The notes below the pieces were generated by a model. The model was not told the origin of the DNA and ran no database searches. It saw only the letters and a list, made by a program, of their open reading frames with translations. 64,000 nucleotides of DNA. Source: CALGLS01 sp047626155. Lineage in GTDB: Bacteria; Bacteroidota; Bacteroidia; Chitinophagales; Saprospiraceae. Position 1 is the stretch's first letter; each line of letters starts with the position of its first letter. The position numbers and the translations under genes are program-made. Below are positions 7,848 through 17,089 of the stretch, in pieces. The stretch is taken from contig JBLHRR010000003.1 of NCBI GenBank assembly GCA_047626155.1, forward strand, positions 1 through 64,000, given 5' to 3'.

Positions 7848-9608
7848 ATGAAAAAAGCCCCCTCTCTCTCTTTATTTGTAATTACCTTGTTTTTTTTCTT
7901 TTCTTTTTCCGCTTGCACCAATGACAAGGTCGCAGAGAAAGAGGTAAAAGAAGAAGTGGCGCCAAAGATAGTGCGTTCCCGTTTGCGTGCAGAGCCTAAA
8001 AGGATTAGCCCCATCTTAACTACAAAGTCTCATGAGCTGCAGGTTGCCAATCATCTATTTCCTACTCTTTTAAATTTTGATCCGGTTACTTATGAACTCT
8101 CTCCTGTTCTAGTCAAATCACGTCCTGAAAAGAAATTGTTAAGTGAAGGCCCTTATAAGGGTGGCGTTTCTTATACCTATGAATTGCTAGATGAAGCAGT
8201 CTGGGATAATGGTCAACCCGTGTTAGCCAGTGATTACCTTTTTAGTATGAAGGCTCTCTTTAATCCAAATGTAAAAGCAAATGCTTATCAAGGTGCTTTA
8301 AATACACTCAAAGAGGTGACTATAGATCCTACTAACCCCAAACGATTCACCGTATTTCTTAACCAGACTTTCCGCGCTGAATCTACCAGTGGCTTTTTTC
8401 TTTATCCGGAACATATTTACGATCCGGAGGGAATCATGAAGAAATTTGAATTAAAAAACCTGACCGACCCTGCTCAATCAAAGAAAATGATGGAGGATTC
8501 TCAGCTGATAAAATTCGCAGAATTCTTTAATGCCCAAGGCACTGTAGGTACAATCATCGAATCCTGCGGCCCTTATAAAGTTGCGGAATGGGAAACGGGT
8601 GTTCACCTTATTCTCGAAAAGAAAAAAGATTGGTGGGGAGATAAAATAGCGGACAAGTATCCACTACTCAAAACCTATCCTGAGGAAATAGTCTTCAAAA
8701 ATATTCCTGATGACATGGCTACTATCACTGCAATGAAGGCTGGTCAAATAGATGTGGCTGCCCGAATTAATCCTTCTATGTTTCTCGAATTCAAGGAAAG
8801 TGAATCTGGGAAAGCATTTGACTTTCTCACTCCTGAATTTCCATTCTTTAGTTACATGGGCCTAAATTCAAAACGATCTCACCTGGCAGACAAACGAGTA
8901 CGCCGAGCCTTAGCTCACTTAACGGATGTGGACGAAATAATTAAAACGGTTCAAAAAGGTATGGCTGTTCGTTACGCCACTCCTTTCCCTACCAATGTGG
9001 ACTATACCGACAAAACACTTCCTGTTATTCCTTTTGATATAGAAAAAGCAAAAGTATTGTTAGCAGAATCGGGCTGGAAAGATTCCGATGGAGATGGTAT
9101 CGTAGATAAAATGATTAAGGGCAAAAAAACGCCTCTTATTCTTACTGTTATAATTGTAAATAGTGAAGTATCTAAAAACAACGTCGCTATATTAAAAGGA
9201 GACGCCATCAAGGCGGGCGTCTCTGTTGAGGCCAAAATAGTAACACGAACTCAATTATTCGAACGGTTAGCTGCCCGTGATTTCGATGCATTCACCCTAA
9301 GCTCTGCCTTTGATCTAGACTTATACGATCCTTTCCAACTCTGGCATAGCTCCAGCGACAATCCCTCTGGTAGTAATCGAACCGGTTTTGGAAATGCAGA
9401 GTCAGACGCAGCCATAGAAGAGTTACGAAAAACCAAGGATGAGGTTAGACGCAAGGAGCTATACCTAAAATTACAACGAATGATCTATGATGAGCAAACC
9501 TGGATTTGCTTATATGCTCCTCTGGACAGAATGATTCTCAATAATAAATTCAAAAATACGAAGCCTACATTACGAAGCCCAGGGTATACAGAAAGCTTAT
9601 TTCATTAG
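7848..9608 (+). CDS. Peptide/nickel-type ABC transporter substrate-binding lipoprotein (second)
   Basis: This paralogue of the preceding gene is another family 5 binding lipoprotein. I chose ATG 7848 over upstream 7815 because it begins a clean lipoprotein signal, MKKAPSLSLFVITLFFFFSF followed by SAC, and avoids overlapping the previous gene. Shared blocks include YELLDEAVWDNGQPVLASDY, CGPYKVAEWETGVHL, WWGDKIADKYPLL, ATITAMKAGQIDVAARI and VRRALAHLTDVDEIIK, plus the SDGDGIVD loop. Two tandem binding proteins for one permease pair suggest either different ligands or a two-component capture system. The permease gene follows after 11 bases. Confidence 0.9.
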   Translation: MKKAPSLSLFVITLFFFFSFSACTNDKVAEKEVKEEVAPKIVRSRLRAEPKRISPILTTKSHELQVANHLFPTLLNFDPVTYELSPVLVKSRPEKKLLSEGPYKGGVSYTYELLDEAVWDNGQPVLASDYLFSMKALFNPNVKANAYQGALNTLKEVTIDPTNPKRFTVFLNQTFRAESTSGFFLYPEHIYDPEGIMKKFELKNLTDPAQSKKMMEDSQLIKFAEFFNAQGTVGTIIESCGPYKVAEWETGVHLILEKKKDWWGDKIADKYPLLKTYPEEIVFKNIPDDMATITAMKAGQIDVAARINPSMFLEFKESESGKAFDFLTPEFPFFSYMGLNSKRSHLADKRVRRALAHLTDVDEIIKTVQKGMAVRYATPFPTNVDYTDKTLPVIPFDIEKAKVLLAESGWKDSDGDGIVDKMIKGKKTPLILTVIIVNSEVSKNNVAILKGDAIKAGVSVEAKIVTRTQLFERLAARDFDAFTLSSAFDLDLYDPFQLWHSSSDNPSGSNRTGFGNAESDAAIEELRKTKDEVRRKELYLKLQRMIYDEQTWICLYAPLDRMILNNKFKNTKPTLRSPGYTESLFH

Positions 9609-9619
9609 TCGTTTTATAG

Positions 9620-11011
9620 ATGACCAACTATTTACTAAAACGACTACTTCTTTTTGTTCCGGCTTTATTGCTGGTCTCTCTACTGGTTTTTGCCTTGAGC
9701 AAAGCGGTTCCTGGCGACCCTGCAGAACGAGATGCATTTAGCATGGATGGAACAACCTTCAATGAGCAGGCTTATCAAAGAACAGCGAAGCAGCTGGGGC
9801 TCGATAAGCCTGCTTTCTATTTTAGTCTTTCTTCTTTGGCTTTTCCGGACAGCCTTCAACGCATTCTTAGAAAAAGCAGCAGAAATAACCTCTACCAACT
9901 CATCAACAGACATGGCAACTGGCCAGAAATTCAACAATACTTTCACGGGTTACTTTCTTTAGATCAAGCCATCCAAAATACGCCGGACAGTTTACGCAAT
10001 GATGATTACATTGAAGTCCGAAGAATAGCGGCCCAGCTTCTCATTCAGCATAAGGACGACGAAATCAAACGCCTTTTCAATGTACTTTCTGAAGACAGTT
10101 CAAACACAAATAGCATTCTCAGCAGGCATATTTCGTCAGCGGATGCAGCTTACAGCAATGTGTTGGACAACGAAAGTCTTTGGCGACTCTATGTTCCCGA
10201 CATCAAATGGTGGGGCATAGATAATCAGTACCACAATTGGATCAGTCAGTTTTTTCAGGGCAACTTTGGCTACTCCTATGATGATGGTCGGCCGATTTCT
10301 CGCAAAATAAGCGAAGCCCTTTACTGGACTTTAATCATGAACATCTGCTCTTTATTTATCATCTTCGGCATTAGTATTCCTTTGGGGATCTTTCTTGCTA
10401 GCAAAAATGGTAAACGAGTAGATCGCTATGTCTCTATCCTTTTATTTGCGCTATTTTCCTTACCCGTATTTTGGGTAGCTACCCTACTCCTCGTTTTCTT
10501 TACCACTGCGGAGTACGGCCAATGGATGGATATTTTCGCTGGCCCTGGCCTAGGTGAGCTTAGAAAAAGCGCGCCCTTCTGGGATCGTTTCTGGGAAAGA
10601 GGCAGTCATTTGATACTTCCCATTTTCTGTTTATCCTTTGCCGGCACAGCCTACGTAACAAGACAAATACGTGGCACTATGATAGAAGTGCTGGGTCAGG
10701 ATTTTGTGCGTACTGCCCGAGCTAAAGGACTGGGAGAACGAGCTGTTTTATGGAAGCATGCTTTCCGCAATGCGCTGTTCCCTTTAATTAGTTTAATAGC
10801 CATGACCATTCCCGGACTTTTAGCAGGTTCTATTGTGGTTGAGTTTATATTTGCCGTTCCCGGAATGGGTCGCTTGATGTTTAATTCTATATTCGCACAG
10901 GATTGGCCTTTTGTTTATACGGTATTGTTATTAACAGCACTGTTGACGATGGTGGCCAATTTGCTGGGGGATATATGTTATGCTTTGGCAGACCCGAGGG
11001 TGAGGTTTTAG
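9620..11011 (+). CDS. ABC transporter permease, DppB/OppB type
   Basis: This is the first inner-membrane permease of the importer. It starts MTNYLLKRLLLFVPALLLVS, the usual first helix, followed by the PGDP motif. The cytoplasmic coupling motif GTMIEVLGQDFVRTARAKGL (EAA loop) is clear, as is FRNALFPLISLIAMTIPGLL and the C-terminal ALADPRVRF. Typical family members have about 310-340 residues; this one has 463 because about 140 residues (roughly 40-190, rich in charged and polar residues) are inserted after the PGDP motif, in the periplasmic loop. The insert could contact the binding proteins. No ATPase gene is linked in the window. Confidence 0.92.
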   Translation: MTNYLLKRLLLFVPALLLVSLLVFALSKAVPGDPAERDAFSMDGTTFNEQAYQRTAKQLGLDKPAFYFSLSSLAFPDSLQRILRKSSRNNLYQLINRHGNWPEIQQYFHGLLSLDQAIQNTPDSLRNDDYIEVRRIAAQLLIQHKDDEIKRLFNVLSEDSSNTNSILSRHISSADAAYSNVLDNESLWRLYVPDIKWWGIDNQYHNWISQFFQGNFGYSYDDGRPISRKISEALYWTLIMNICSLFIIFGISIPLGIFLASKNGKRVDRYVSILLFALFSLPVFWVATLLLVFFTTAEYGQWMDIFAGPGLGELRKSAPFWDRFWERGSHLILPIFCLSFAGTAYVTRQIRGTMIEVLGQDFVRTARAKGLGERAVLWKHAFRNALFPLISLIAMTIPGLLAGSIVVEFIFAVPGMGRLMFNSIFAQDWPFVYTVLLLTALLTMVANLLGDICYALADPRVRF

Positions 11012-11086
11012 AGAGTTATTGTTAGTTATTAACTGACTGACTTCATTTGATGGAGCGTATTAAATTAGCGTTCCGCCAATTATTTT

Positions 11087-11170
11087 TTTTCACCGCAACG
11101 GCGCAACGAGCGCAACGTTAAGGTCCTTTAGCTCGAAAAAACCATAGCGCCCTTTGCGCCCTTGCGGCAA
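11087..11170 (+). repeat. Dispersed ~80-nt repeat with CGCAACG core
   Basis: The segment begins CACCGCAACGGCGCAACGAG and ends CTTTGCGCCCTTGCGGC. It resembles the reverse complement of 37388-37470 over its whole length and the shorter copy at 16843-16885. It fills the space between the two permease genes. A spurious TTG start for the next gene lies inside it. Confidence 0.55.
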
Positions 11171-11183
11171 AATAATTTGTACA

Positions 11184-12473
11184 ATGTTTTTCGGAAAGAA
11201 ACAACAAGGCGAGGTATTAACGGCACTAGAACAGCGTTCTGATCGGCCTCGCTATTGGCAGATGGTCTGGCGGCGCTTTCGAAAAAATAAGTCCGCCTTG
11301 TGGGCTTTCAGAGGAGTAATGGTGCTCTTAGTCATTGCCATTTTAAATCCTTTCATAGCTAATGACAAACCGATTTACGCAAAGTTAAATGGCCAACATC
11401 ACTTTCCCGTTTTTAAAAGTATGGCCGTTGACATGGGTTGGAGCAAATGGGACAAAGAACTGGTCAATGCTGATTGGGTGAAAATTAAATACGAATCGGT
11501 GCTTCGCGCAATCGTCCCTTACAACGCCAATTATATTGACAAAAGAAATCCAGGTAAAAGTCCTTTTGAAAAGCAAGACCTTCCTTCTCTTAGGTTCCGG
11601 CATTGGCTGGGGACTGATGACCTTGGCCGAGATATGTCTGCGGGGATGGTTCAAGGCACGAGGATTTCTTTAATGGTTGGAATCGTAACAATGACCATTG
11701 CCTCCATTATTGGATTATTCTTCGGGGCAGTGGCAGGATACTTCGGGGATGAGAAACTAAAGCTTTCCCGGATTCGGCTGCTCCTAAACATTATAGGTCT
11801 ATTATTGGCGCTTTATTATGCTTTTGGTTTGCGCATCTATTTGCTTATAGAAAGTAATAGCCTTTTACTAGAATGGTCTAAGCGTCTTTTGCTCTTCGCT
11901 GCAATTATATTGTTATCAAATGGAATAGCTTGGCTATTAGAAAAAATTAGCTTTTTGAAAAAACCGGTTACCGTAGGCATTGACTTGATCATTATGCGAT
12001 TTATTGAAAGCATCAGTACCATCCCTGGTTTGTTTTTAATACTTGCCTTATTACCTCTTTTTAGCAACAGGTCCATTTTCAATATCATGCTGATTCTTGG
12101 TTTGATTTTATGGACAGGGATCGCCCAATTTGCCCGAGGCGAAATGCTCCGGGTACGCAACTTACAATACGTCGAGGCTGCTCAGGCGCTCGGCTACTCC
12201 TCCTGGCGGATCATCCGAAAGCATGCGCTCCCGAATGCTTTGACTCCTATTTTAATTGTGATTGCTTTTGGAATGGCGGGCGCGATTCTGGCTGAATCGA
12301 CTTTGTCTTTTCTTGGCTTAGGCAGTGGTGATGTCACCTGGGGCACGCTACTTTCCAAAGGAAGAAATTACCTCTCTTACTGGTGGCTAACCGTCCTCCC
12401 CGGACTAGCGATCTTCCTTACCGTTACCTTTTTCAACTTGATTGGAGATGGTTTGAGTGAGGCACTCAAATAA
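11184..12473 (+). CDS. ABC transporter permease, DppC/OppC type
   Basis: The second permease of the importer. ATG 11184 (MFFGKKQQGEVLTALEQRSD) is preferred over TTG 11154, which lies in a dispersed repeat. It has the N-terminal WRRFRKNKSALWAF and first helix, the HWLGTDDLGRDMSAGMVQGTRISLMVGI block that marks DppC proteins, and the EAA loop GEMLRVRNLQYVEAAQALGYSSWRIIRKHALPNAL (seen in part as VEAAQALGYSSWRI). It ends with the usual GDGLSEAL. At about 430 residues it is longer than the usual 280-300: an added N-terminal loop and two extra hydrophobic helices (about 195-245) lie between the first helices and the coupling region. Confidence 0.92.
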   Translation: MFFGKKQQGEVLTALEQRSDRPRYWQMVWRRFRKNKSALWAFRGVMVLLVIAILNPFIANDKPIYAKLNGQHHFPVFKSMAVDMGWSKWDKELVNADWVKIKYESVLRAIVPYNANYIDKRNPGKSPFEKQDLPSLRFRHWLGTDDLGRDMSAGMVQGTRISLMVGIVTMTIASIIGLFFGAVAGYFGDEKLKLSRIRLLLNIIGLLLALYYAFGLRIYLLIESNSLLLEWSKRLLLFAAIILLSNGIAWLLEKISFLKKPVTVGIDLIIMRFIESISTIPGLFLILALLPLFSNRSIFNIMLILGLILWTGIAQFARGEMLRVRNLQYVEAAQALGYSSWRIIRKHALPNALTPILIVIAFGMAGAILAESTLSFLGLGSGDVTWGTLLSKGRNYLSYWWLTVLPGLAIFLTVTFFNLIGDGLSEALK

Positions 12474-12661
12474 GAGTATTCGTAAAAACTCTTCAAAATT
12501 CCCCTATTTACTGGCTTTCTGCTGGAACTTTATGATTTACACCTCGTATATGGATTTTAGATATACGCAGGAAAAAGATTACTAGACGTAGTAAAACCGT
12601 GGATCAGACAAGAAAGCAGTGATAAGAGATATACCTAAGTCGCTGAATATCAAATGATTTA

Positions 12662-12862
12662 TTACTTCTTTCCCTTTTTACGCATGTTTTTAGGGAAGAG
12701 GCTGGATTTCCCCTTTTTCGATTTCATTTGTCCATTCTTTCCTGATTTAGCGTGAACGGACTCATTCATCGGACATCCTGTCTTTTTACTACATGAGGAA
12801 GTAGCCGTACCGATGAATAGTAAAAGTGTGCAGAAGAGGCAAAGTTGAATAGTCTTTTTCAT
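12662..12862 (-). CDS. Small basic lipoprotein
   Basis: The 66-aa product has a long hydrophobic signal, MKKTIQLCLFCTLLLFIGTA, and a plausible lipobox TSSC with the acylated Cys near residue 24. The mature part is about 43 residues, very rich in Lys and Ser, and ends MRKKGKK. I do not recognise a family. A lysine-rich mature lipoprotein might interact with acidic polymers such as nucleic acid, LPS or peptidoglycan. It stands alone between the importer operon and HU. Confidence 0.5.
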   Translation of the reverse strand: MKKTIQLCLFCTLLLFIGTATSSCSKKTGCPMNESVHAKSGKNGQMKSKKGKSSLFPKNMRKKGKK

Positions 12863-12962
12863 ATTAGATGTCTGTGATATAAAAATACTTGATTGTAGAA
12901 GGAACGATCAAAGATACAAAAATAGTACCGTGGCCTGAACCATAGGTTTTACTACGAAAATA

Positions 12963-12997
12963 TCTTCTTTGACAAATGACGTGATTCCTCAAAGAAC
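12963..12997 (+). promoter_or_regulatory. TTCTTTGAC dispersed motif upstream of HU
   Basis: The best-formed copy: TTCTTTGACAAATGACG then TGATTCCTCAAAGAA. Its ends are inverted (TTCTTTG/CAAAGAA), giving a near-palindrome suited to a dimeric regulator. It is about 100 bases before the HU start. Confidence 0.4.
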
Positions 12998-13079
12998 CAA
13001 AAATATTCCCCTAACTAAAAAGAACATTTCAGAAATGATTTGAGGACCATTGTCCATACCCTAATTTCTTATTTATTAA

Positions 13080-13097
13080 CTTATAAAATTTTATAAG
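13080..13097 (+). promoter_or_regulatory. Perfect 18-bp palindrome abutting HU start codon
   Basis: CTTATAAAATTTTATAAG is a perfect palindrome and its last base touches the ATG at 13098. It could be an operator or an mRNA hairpin that hinders initiation. Confidence 0.35.
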
Positions 13098-13370
13098 ATG
13101 AACAAAGCAGATCTAATCAGCCGAGTTGCAGAAGACACTAACCTGTCTAAGACCATGGCTGCTGAAGCTATCAACTCCGTAATCGGATGCATTGGTGAAA
13201 CCCTTAAAGATGGCAGCAAAGTCTCTTTAACTGGTTTCGGTACTTTCACAATGACAAACCGTAAGGCTCGTCTTGGAAGAAACCCACAGACTGGTGCAGA
13301 AATCAAAATCCCTAGCAAGAACGTTGTAAAGTTCAAGCCTGGTAAAGATTTGAACGAAACTGTAAACTAG
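13098..13370 (+). CDS. HU family DNA-binding protein
   Basis: The 90-aa protein is a typical HU/IHF-fold nucleoid protein of normal length. It starts MNKADLISRVAEDTNLSKTM and contains the dimerisation helices, GFGTF, and the beta-arm with RKARLGRNPQTGAEIKIP, the conserved signature that inserts into the DNA minor groove. The Pro at the arm tip is present, and it ends FKPGKDLNETVN. It bends and compacts DNA as a dimer. It is a single-gene unit with its own terminator at 13390. A palindrome directly before the ATG may autoregulate it. Confidence 0.96.
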   Translation: MNKADLISRVAEDTNLSKTMAAEAINSVIGCIGETLKDGSKVSLTGFGTFTMTNRKARLGRNPQTGAEIKIPSKNVVKFKPGKDLNETVN

Positions 13371-13389
13371 TACCGCTTCGCTTAGAAAA

Positions 13390-13431
13390 GCAAAAAGGGG
13401 CGACTTATCAGATGATGGGTTGCCCTTTTGC
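13390..13431 (+). terminator. Intrinsic terminator of HU gene
   Basis: GCAAAAAGGGGCGAC (13390-13404) pairs with GTTGCCCTTTTGC (13419-13431), ending in a short T run, 20 bases after the HU stop. Confidence 0.7.
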
Positions 13432-13460
13432 ATTTATATAGACTCTTTCAAACTCAATTT

Positions 13461-13504
13461 CAACTTCAAACGCCGTACTTCGCGAAGTAAGGCATTTGAA
13501 GTTG
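13461..13504. repeat. 44-nt near-perfect palindrome
   Basis: CAACTTCAAA, GCC and TACTTCG on the left pair with CGAAGTA, GGC and TTTGAAGTTG on the right, leaving only two mismatched positions per arm and no loop. It lies between the HU terminator and the transketolase promoter. Confidence 0.6.
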
Positions 13505-13581
13505 CTTTCGAAATTAGTTAAAACTCTCTCCCTCTGCTCCTTAAGCTTTAGCTAAAAGCTTACAGTTTTATTAGTCAATTT

Positions 13582-13616
13582 TTTGTTGTTACTCCCTCCA
13601 TTTTTTTCTACTTTTG
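13582..13616 (+). promoter_or_regulatory. Putative promoter of transketolase operon
   Basis: TTG at 13586-13588 and TACTTTTG at 13609-13616 fit the Bacteroidota -33/-7 consensus with a 20-base spacer. The ATG at 13688 follows 71 bases later. Confidence 0.45.
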
Positions 13617-13687
13617 CTGCCGTTCTGGTTTTAATTCTACTAATAAGACCTATCCCTAATTTTTCAACTACACCAAACTGTATCAAA

Positions 13688-14548
13688 ATGGCAGATTTGC
13701 AAAAACTCGAACGGATCACTTCTCAGGTTCGTAGAGACATTATCCGACAGGTGCATTACGCTACCTGCGGCCACCCGGGAGCTTCTCTGGGTTGTACTGA
13801 ATTCTTCACCGCTTTATACTTCGAGATTATGGATCATGATCCTACTTTCAATATGGAAGGTAAGGGCGAAGATTTATTTTTCTTATCCAACGGACACATC
13901 TCTCCGGTTTGGTATAGCATACTGGCACACAGTGGCTATTTCCCTGTGGAGGAGTTGGCTACCTTTCGGAAAATTGGTTCCCGATTGCAAGGACACCCGG
14001 CTACCCATGAAGGCTTGCCTGGTATCCGCGTAGCTTCTGGCTCTTTAGGGCAAGGAATCTCCGTAGCTATTGGAACCGCTCAGGCCAAACGATTGAATGG
14101 GGATGATAAGACTGTTTATGTCTTGACAGGTGACGGAGAATTGCAGGAAGGACAAATTTGGGAGGCGGCAATGTACGCAGCTCATAACAAAATAGACAAC
14201 TTAATTGTAACCGTTGATTGGAATGGACAGCAAATAGATGGATCTAACGAAGATGTTTTGTCTCTTGGTGATCTGCCTGCTAAATGGGCAGCTTTCGGAT
14301 GGGAGGTAATGCACATGAATGGCAATGACATGGCGGATACCATTTCTGTTTTGCGAGAAGCAAAAACCAAAACCGGAAATGGCAAACCTATTGTGATCTT
14401 GATGAAAACTGACATGGGACACGGTGTTGATTTTATGACGGGAACTCACGAATGGCATGGTAAAGCACCTAATGCAGAACAAACCGAAATTGCATTGGCT
14501 CAGCTGGAAGAAACCATTGGAGACTACCCTTACCCTTACAAGCGATAA
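13688..14548 (+). CDS. Transketolase, N-terminal (thiamine-binding) subunit
   Basis: This is the first half of a split transketolase, which moves two-carbon units between sugar phosphates in the pentose phosphate pathway. I chose ATG 13688 ([20 protein letters not shown]) over 13583, which would add a hydrophobic run overlapping the promoter. Motifs are [27 protein letters not shown] and the thiamine diphosphate/metal site [19 protein letters not shown]. The 286 residues match the usual length of the N-terminal subunit. The C-terminal subunit gene follows after 26 bases, so the pair is co-transcribed. Confidence 0.95.
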   Translation: MADLQKLERITSQVRRDIIRQVHYATCGHPGASLGCTEFFTALYFEIMDHDPTFNMEGKGEDLFFLSNGHISPVWYSILAHSGYFPVEELATFRKIGSRLQGHPATHEGLPGIRVASGSLGQGISVAIGTAQAKRLNGDDKTVYVLTGDGELQEGQIWEAAMYAAHNKIDNLIVTVDWNGQQIDGSNEDVLSLGDLPAKWAAFGWEVMHMNGNDMADTISVLREAKTKTGNGKPIVILMKTDMGHGVDFMTGTHEWHGKAPNAEQTEIALAQLEETIGDYPYPYKR

Positions 14549-14574
14549 CAACACCACTACAAATTCATCTAATC

Positions 14575-15564
14575 ATGACTAACGATACAAACATTCTAAA
14601 TACAACTACAATGTTAGATAAAATAGTAAGCACTGGAAAAAAAGCGACCCGTGATGGTTTTGGAGCTGGATTGCATGAAGTGGGGCAAAAAAATGATAAG
14701 GTTGTAGCGCTTTGTGCGGACCTTATTGGTTCTCTGAAAATGCAGAACTTCATCAAAGAATTTCCAGAGCGTTTTTTCCAAATCGGAATTGCAGAAGCAA
14801 ATATGATGGGGATTGCAGCGGGACTCGCGCTCGGTGGTAAGATTCCTTATACTGGTACTTTCGCCAACTTCTCTACCGGAAGGGTTTATGACCAAATTAG
14901 ACAGTCCATAGCCTATTCCGATAAGAACGTAAAAATCTGTGCTTCGCATGCCGGGCTTTCTCTAGGAGAAGATGGTGCGACGCACCAAATATTAGAAGAC
15001 ATAGGTATGATGAAAATGCTTCCGGGTATGACCGTCATCAATCCTTGTGATTATGCACAGACCAAAGCGGCTACTATGGCAATAGCGGATCATCATGGTC
15101 CGGTTTATCTTCGTTTCGGTCGACCGAGTTGGCCGATGTTCACAGACAACATGCCTTTCGAAATTGGAAAAGCTTTGTTATTAAGTGAAGGAACCGATGT
15201 TACAATCTTTGCTACTGGCCACTTAGTTTGGAACAGTATAGAGGCCGCTAAGCAATTAGCGACAGAGGGTATAAGTTGTGAAGTAATAAATATCCACACC
15301 ATTAAGCCGTTGGATGAAGAAGCTGTTTTAGCTTCAGCGGCCAAAACGAGGTGTGTTGTTACTGCGGAGGAGCACCAACGTAATGGTGGCTTGGGCGACA
15401 GCATCGCTCAGCTCCTAGCACGTAAATTGCCCACGCCTATAGAATTCGTGGCTGTAAATGACTCCTTCGGAGAGAGTGGATCACCAACCGATTTATTAGA
15501 CAAATACGGACTTGGAATAATCGATGTTAATCATGCCGTAAAAAATGCCATAAAAAGAAAATGA
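14575..15564 (+). CDS. Transketolase, C-terminal subunit
   Basis: The second half of the split transketolase carries the pyrimidine-binding and C-terminal domains. Motifs include [23 protein letters not shown] (the Glu that activates thiamine), [15 protein letters not shown] and [11 protein letters not shown], then the C-terminal domain with [15 protein letters not shown]. An alternative start at 14611 ([20 protein letters not shown]) is possible, since the first 12 residues ([12 protein letters not shown]) are low complexity; no ribosome site decides between them. The stop overlaps the ATG of the next gene (ATGA), showing translational coupling. Confidence 0.94.
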   Translation: MTNDTNILNTTTMLDKIVSTGKKATRDGFGAGLHEVGQKNDKVVALCADLIGSLKMQNFIKEFPERFFQIGIAEANMMGIAAGLALGGKIPYTGTFANFSTGRVYDQIRQSIAYSDKNVKICASHAGLSLGEDGATHQILEDIGMMKMLPGMTVINPCDYAQTKAATMAIADHHGPVYLRFGRPSWPMFTDNMPFEIGKALLLSEGTDVTIFATGHLVWNSIEAAKQLATEGISCEVINIHTIKPLDEEAVLASAAKTRCVVTAEEHQRNGGLGDSIAQLLARKLPTPIEFVAVNDSFGESGSPTDLLDKYGLGIIDVNHAVKNAIKRK

Positions 15565-16733
15565 ATAAAAAAATAAAGCACAACTTCAAGTTCGGTACAA
15601 AGGCCATCCACGCCGGTGTAGAACCAGACTCTTCTAGCGGAGCCATTATGACTCCCATTTTTCAGACCTCTACTTACGTACAAGATGCACCGGGTAAGCA
15701 CAAAGGATTTGAGTACGCACGTACACAGAACCCGACCAGAACTGCGCTTCAGGACAACCTTGCGGCATTAGAGAACGGAACCCACGGGATTTGTTTTGCC
15801 AGTGGTTTGGCAGCGCTGGATGCAGTCTTAAAATTATTGAAGCCCGGTGACGAGATCATTGCTTCTAATGATTTGTATGGCGGCTCTTACCGTTTGATTA
15901 CAACAATCTATGCCGACTTTGGGATCAAAGCCAAATTCATTGATATGACCAACTTGAAAGAGGTCGAAAGTAGCTTTACCGATAAAACGGCTTTGATTTG
16001 GATAGAAACACCAACCAACCCGATGCTGTCTATCGTAGACATAAAGAAACTTTGCGCAATAGGTAAAAAGCATAAGGTCCTGTCTTGCGTAGACAACACT
16101 TTTGCTTCTCCTTATTTGCAAACTCCTTTGGATTTGGGTGCAGATATCGTTTTGCATTCTGCTACAAAATATTTGGGCGGTCACTCTGATGTTATTCTTG
16201 GTGCCATCATCGTAAAAGATAAAAAATTAGCTGATCGTTTTTACTTCATTCAGAATGCTTCTGGTGCTATTCCTGGACCGCAGGATTGTTTCCTTGTATT
16301 GAGAGGAATCAAGACTTTACATGTCCGTGTGGAACGTGCTTGTAAGAATGCGAGGAAAATTGCTAAATACTTAGATAGCCATCCGAAAATTGGGAAGGTA
16401 TATTATCCTGGTTTCAAGTCACATCCAAATCATGCTATTGCGAAAAAGCAGATGCGCGATTTCGGAGCAATGGTTTCTTTTGATTTTGTAAAAGATAGTA
16501 TCACTGTTGCTAAAAAGGTGTTGAGTACGACAAAGTTATTTGCTTTGGCGGAGTCTCTTGGTGGTGTAGAATCTTTGATTGGACATCCTGCGAGCATGAC
16601 GCACGGCTCCATTCCTAAGAAGGAAAGATTGAAGGTAGGCTTAACGGATTCTTTGATCAGATTGAGCGTGGGGATTGAGGATGCAGATGATTTAATTGAA
16701 GATTTGGAAATGGCTTTGGCGAATATCAAGTAG
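15561..16733 (+). CDS. Cystathionine gamma-synthase / cystathionine lyase family PLP enzyme
   Basis: The 390-aa enzyme belongs to the Cys/Met-metabolism PLP family. It has [13 protein letters not shown], the family signature [24 protein letters not shown], and [11 protein letters not shown] with the PLP-binding lysine at Lys203. [21 protein letters not shown] is the usual C-terminal substrate loop. I cannot tell gamma-synthase from beta- or gamma-lyase by eye. ATG 15561 overlaps the transketolase stop, so it belongs to that operon; the link between pentose phosphate flux and sulfur amino acids is not obvious. A terminator follows at 16805. Confidence 0.93.
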   Translation: MNKKIKHNFKFGTKAIHAGVEPDSSSGAIMTPIFQTSTYVQDAPGKHKGFEYARTQNPTRTALQDNLAALENGTHGICFASGLAALDAVLKLLKPGDEIIASNDLYGGSYRLITTIYADFGIKAKFIDMTNLKEVESSFTDKTALIWIETPTNPMLSIVDIKKLCAIGKKHKVLSCVDNTFASPYLQTPLDLGADIVLHSATKYLGGHSDVILGAIIVKDKKLADRFYFIQNASGAIPGPQDCFLVLRGIKTLHVRVERACKNARKIAKYLDSHPKIGKVYYPGFKSHPNHAIAKKQMRDFGAMVSFDFVKDSITVAKKVLSTTKLFALAESLGGVESLIGHPASMTHGSIPKKERLKVGLTDSLIRLSVGIEDADDLIEDLEMALANIK

Positions 16734-16804
16734 GTTTATTGTCACCTTCCAGTAAGGAGGCACTAGACAAATAACAATTTAATTACATCAGTAAAAATAT
16801 ACTT

Positions 16805-16843
16805 AAAAAGCCTTCAGGGATTGTTCCTTGGGGGCTTTTTTTT
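16805..16843 (+). terminator. Intrinsic terminator of transketolase operon
   Basis: AAAAAGCC pairs with GGGCTTTTT and an inner AGGGA/TCCTT extends the stem; a run of at least eight T follows. Confidence 0.75.
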
Positions 16844-16885
16844 GGTAACAGCAACGACGCTACGAAGGCGCTACGTTTTTGCCGC
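16843..16885 (+). repeat. Dispersed CGCAACG-core repeat, short copy
   Basis: TGGTAACAGCAACGACGC continues TACGAAGGCGCTACGTTTTTGC. The reverse complement of 37432-37470 shares both ends (TGGTAAC and GCTACGTTTTGC) and most of the middle. The rest of the gap to 17090 shows no gene. Confidence 0.55.
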
Positions 16886-17089
16886 ACGGCCTCCAGCTCT
16901 CTATCTGGCTAGCTAGTACATAAAGGAGAGCATCCGCCCATTTAGTAGGCCCATTAAATGTTAGCTTAGACTTAAGTTACTTTTCCTCCCGAAGGATTTA
17001 TCATTGATAATTCAAAAACGACTTGTTAGTAAGCTGTTAAACACATTTAAGAATAGCACATTTATCTAATCTTTGTTTAACTTAGTTTT

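Noticed and set aside
11154..11183. TTG start extending the DppC-type permease
   Set aside because: The extension lies inside a dispersed repeat and has no family resemblance; ATG 11184 gives the normal N-terminus.
12474..12661. Terminator or small gene after the DppC-type permease
   Set aside because: No convincing stem with T tract and no open frame of useful length was found.
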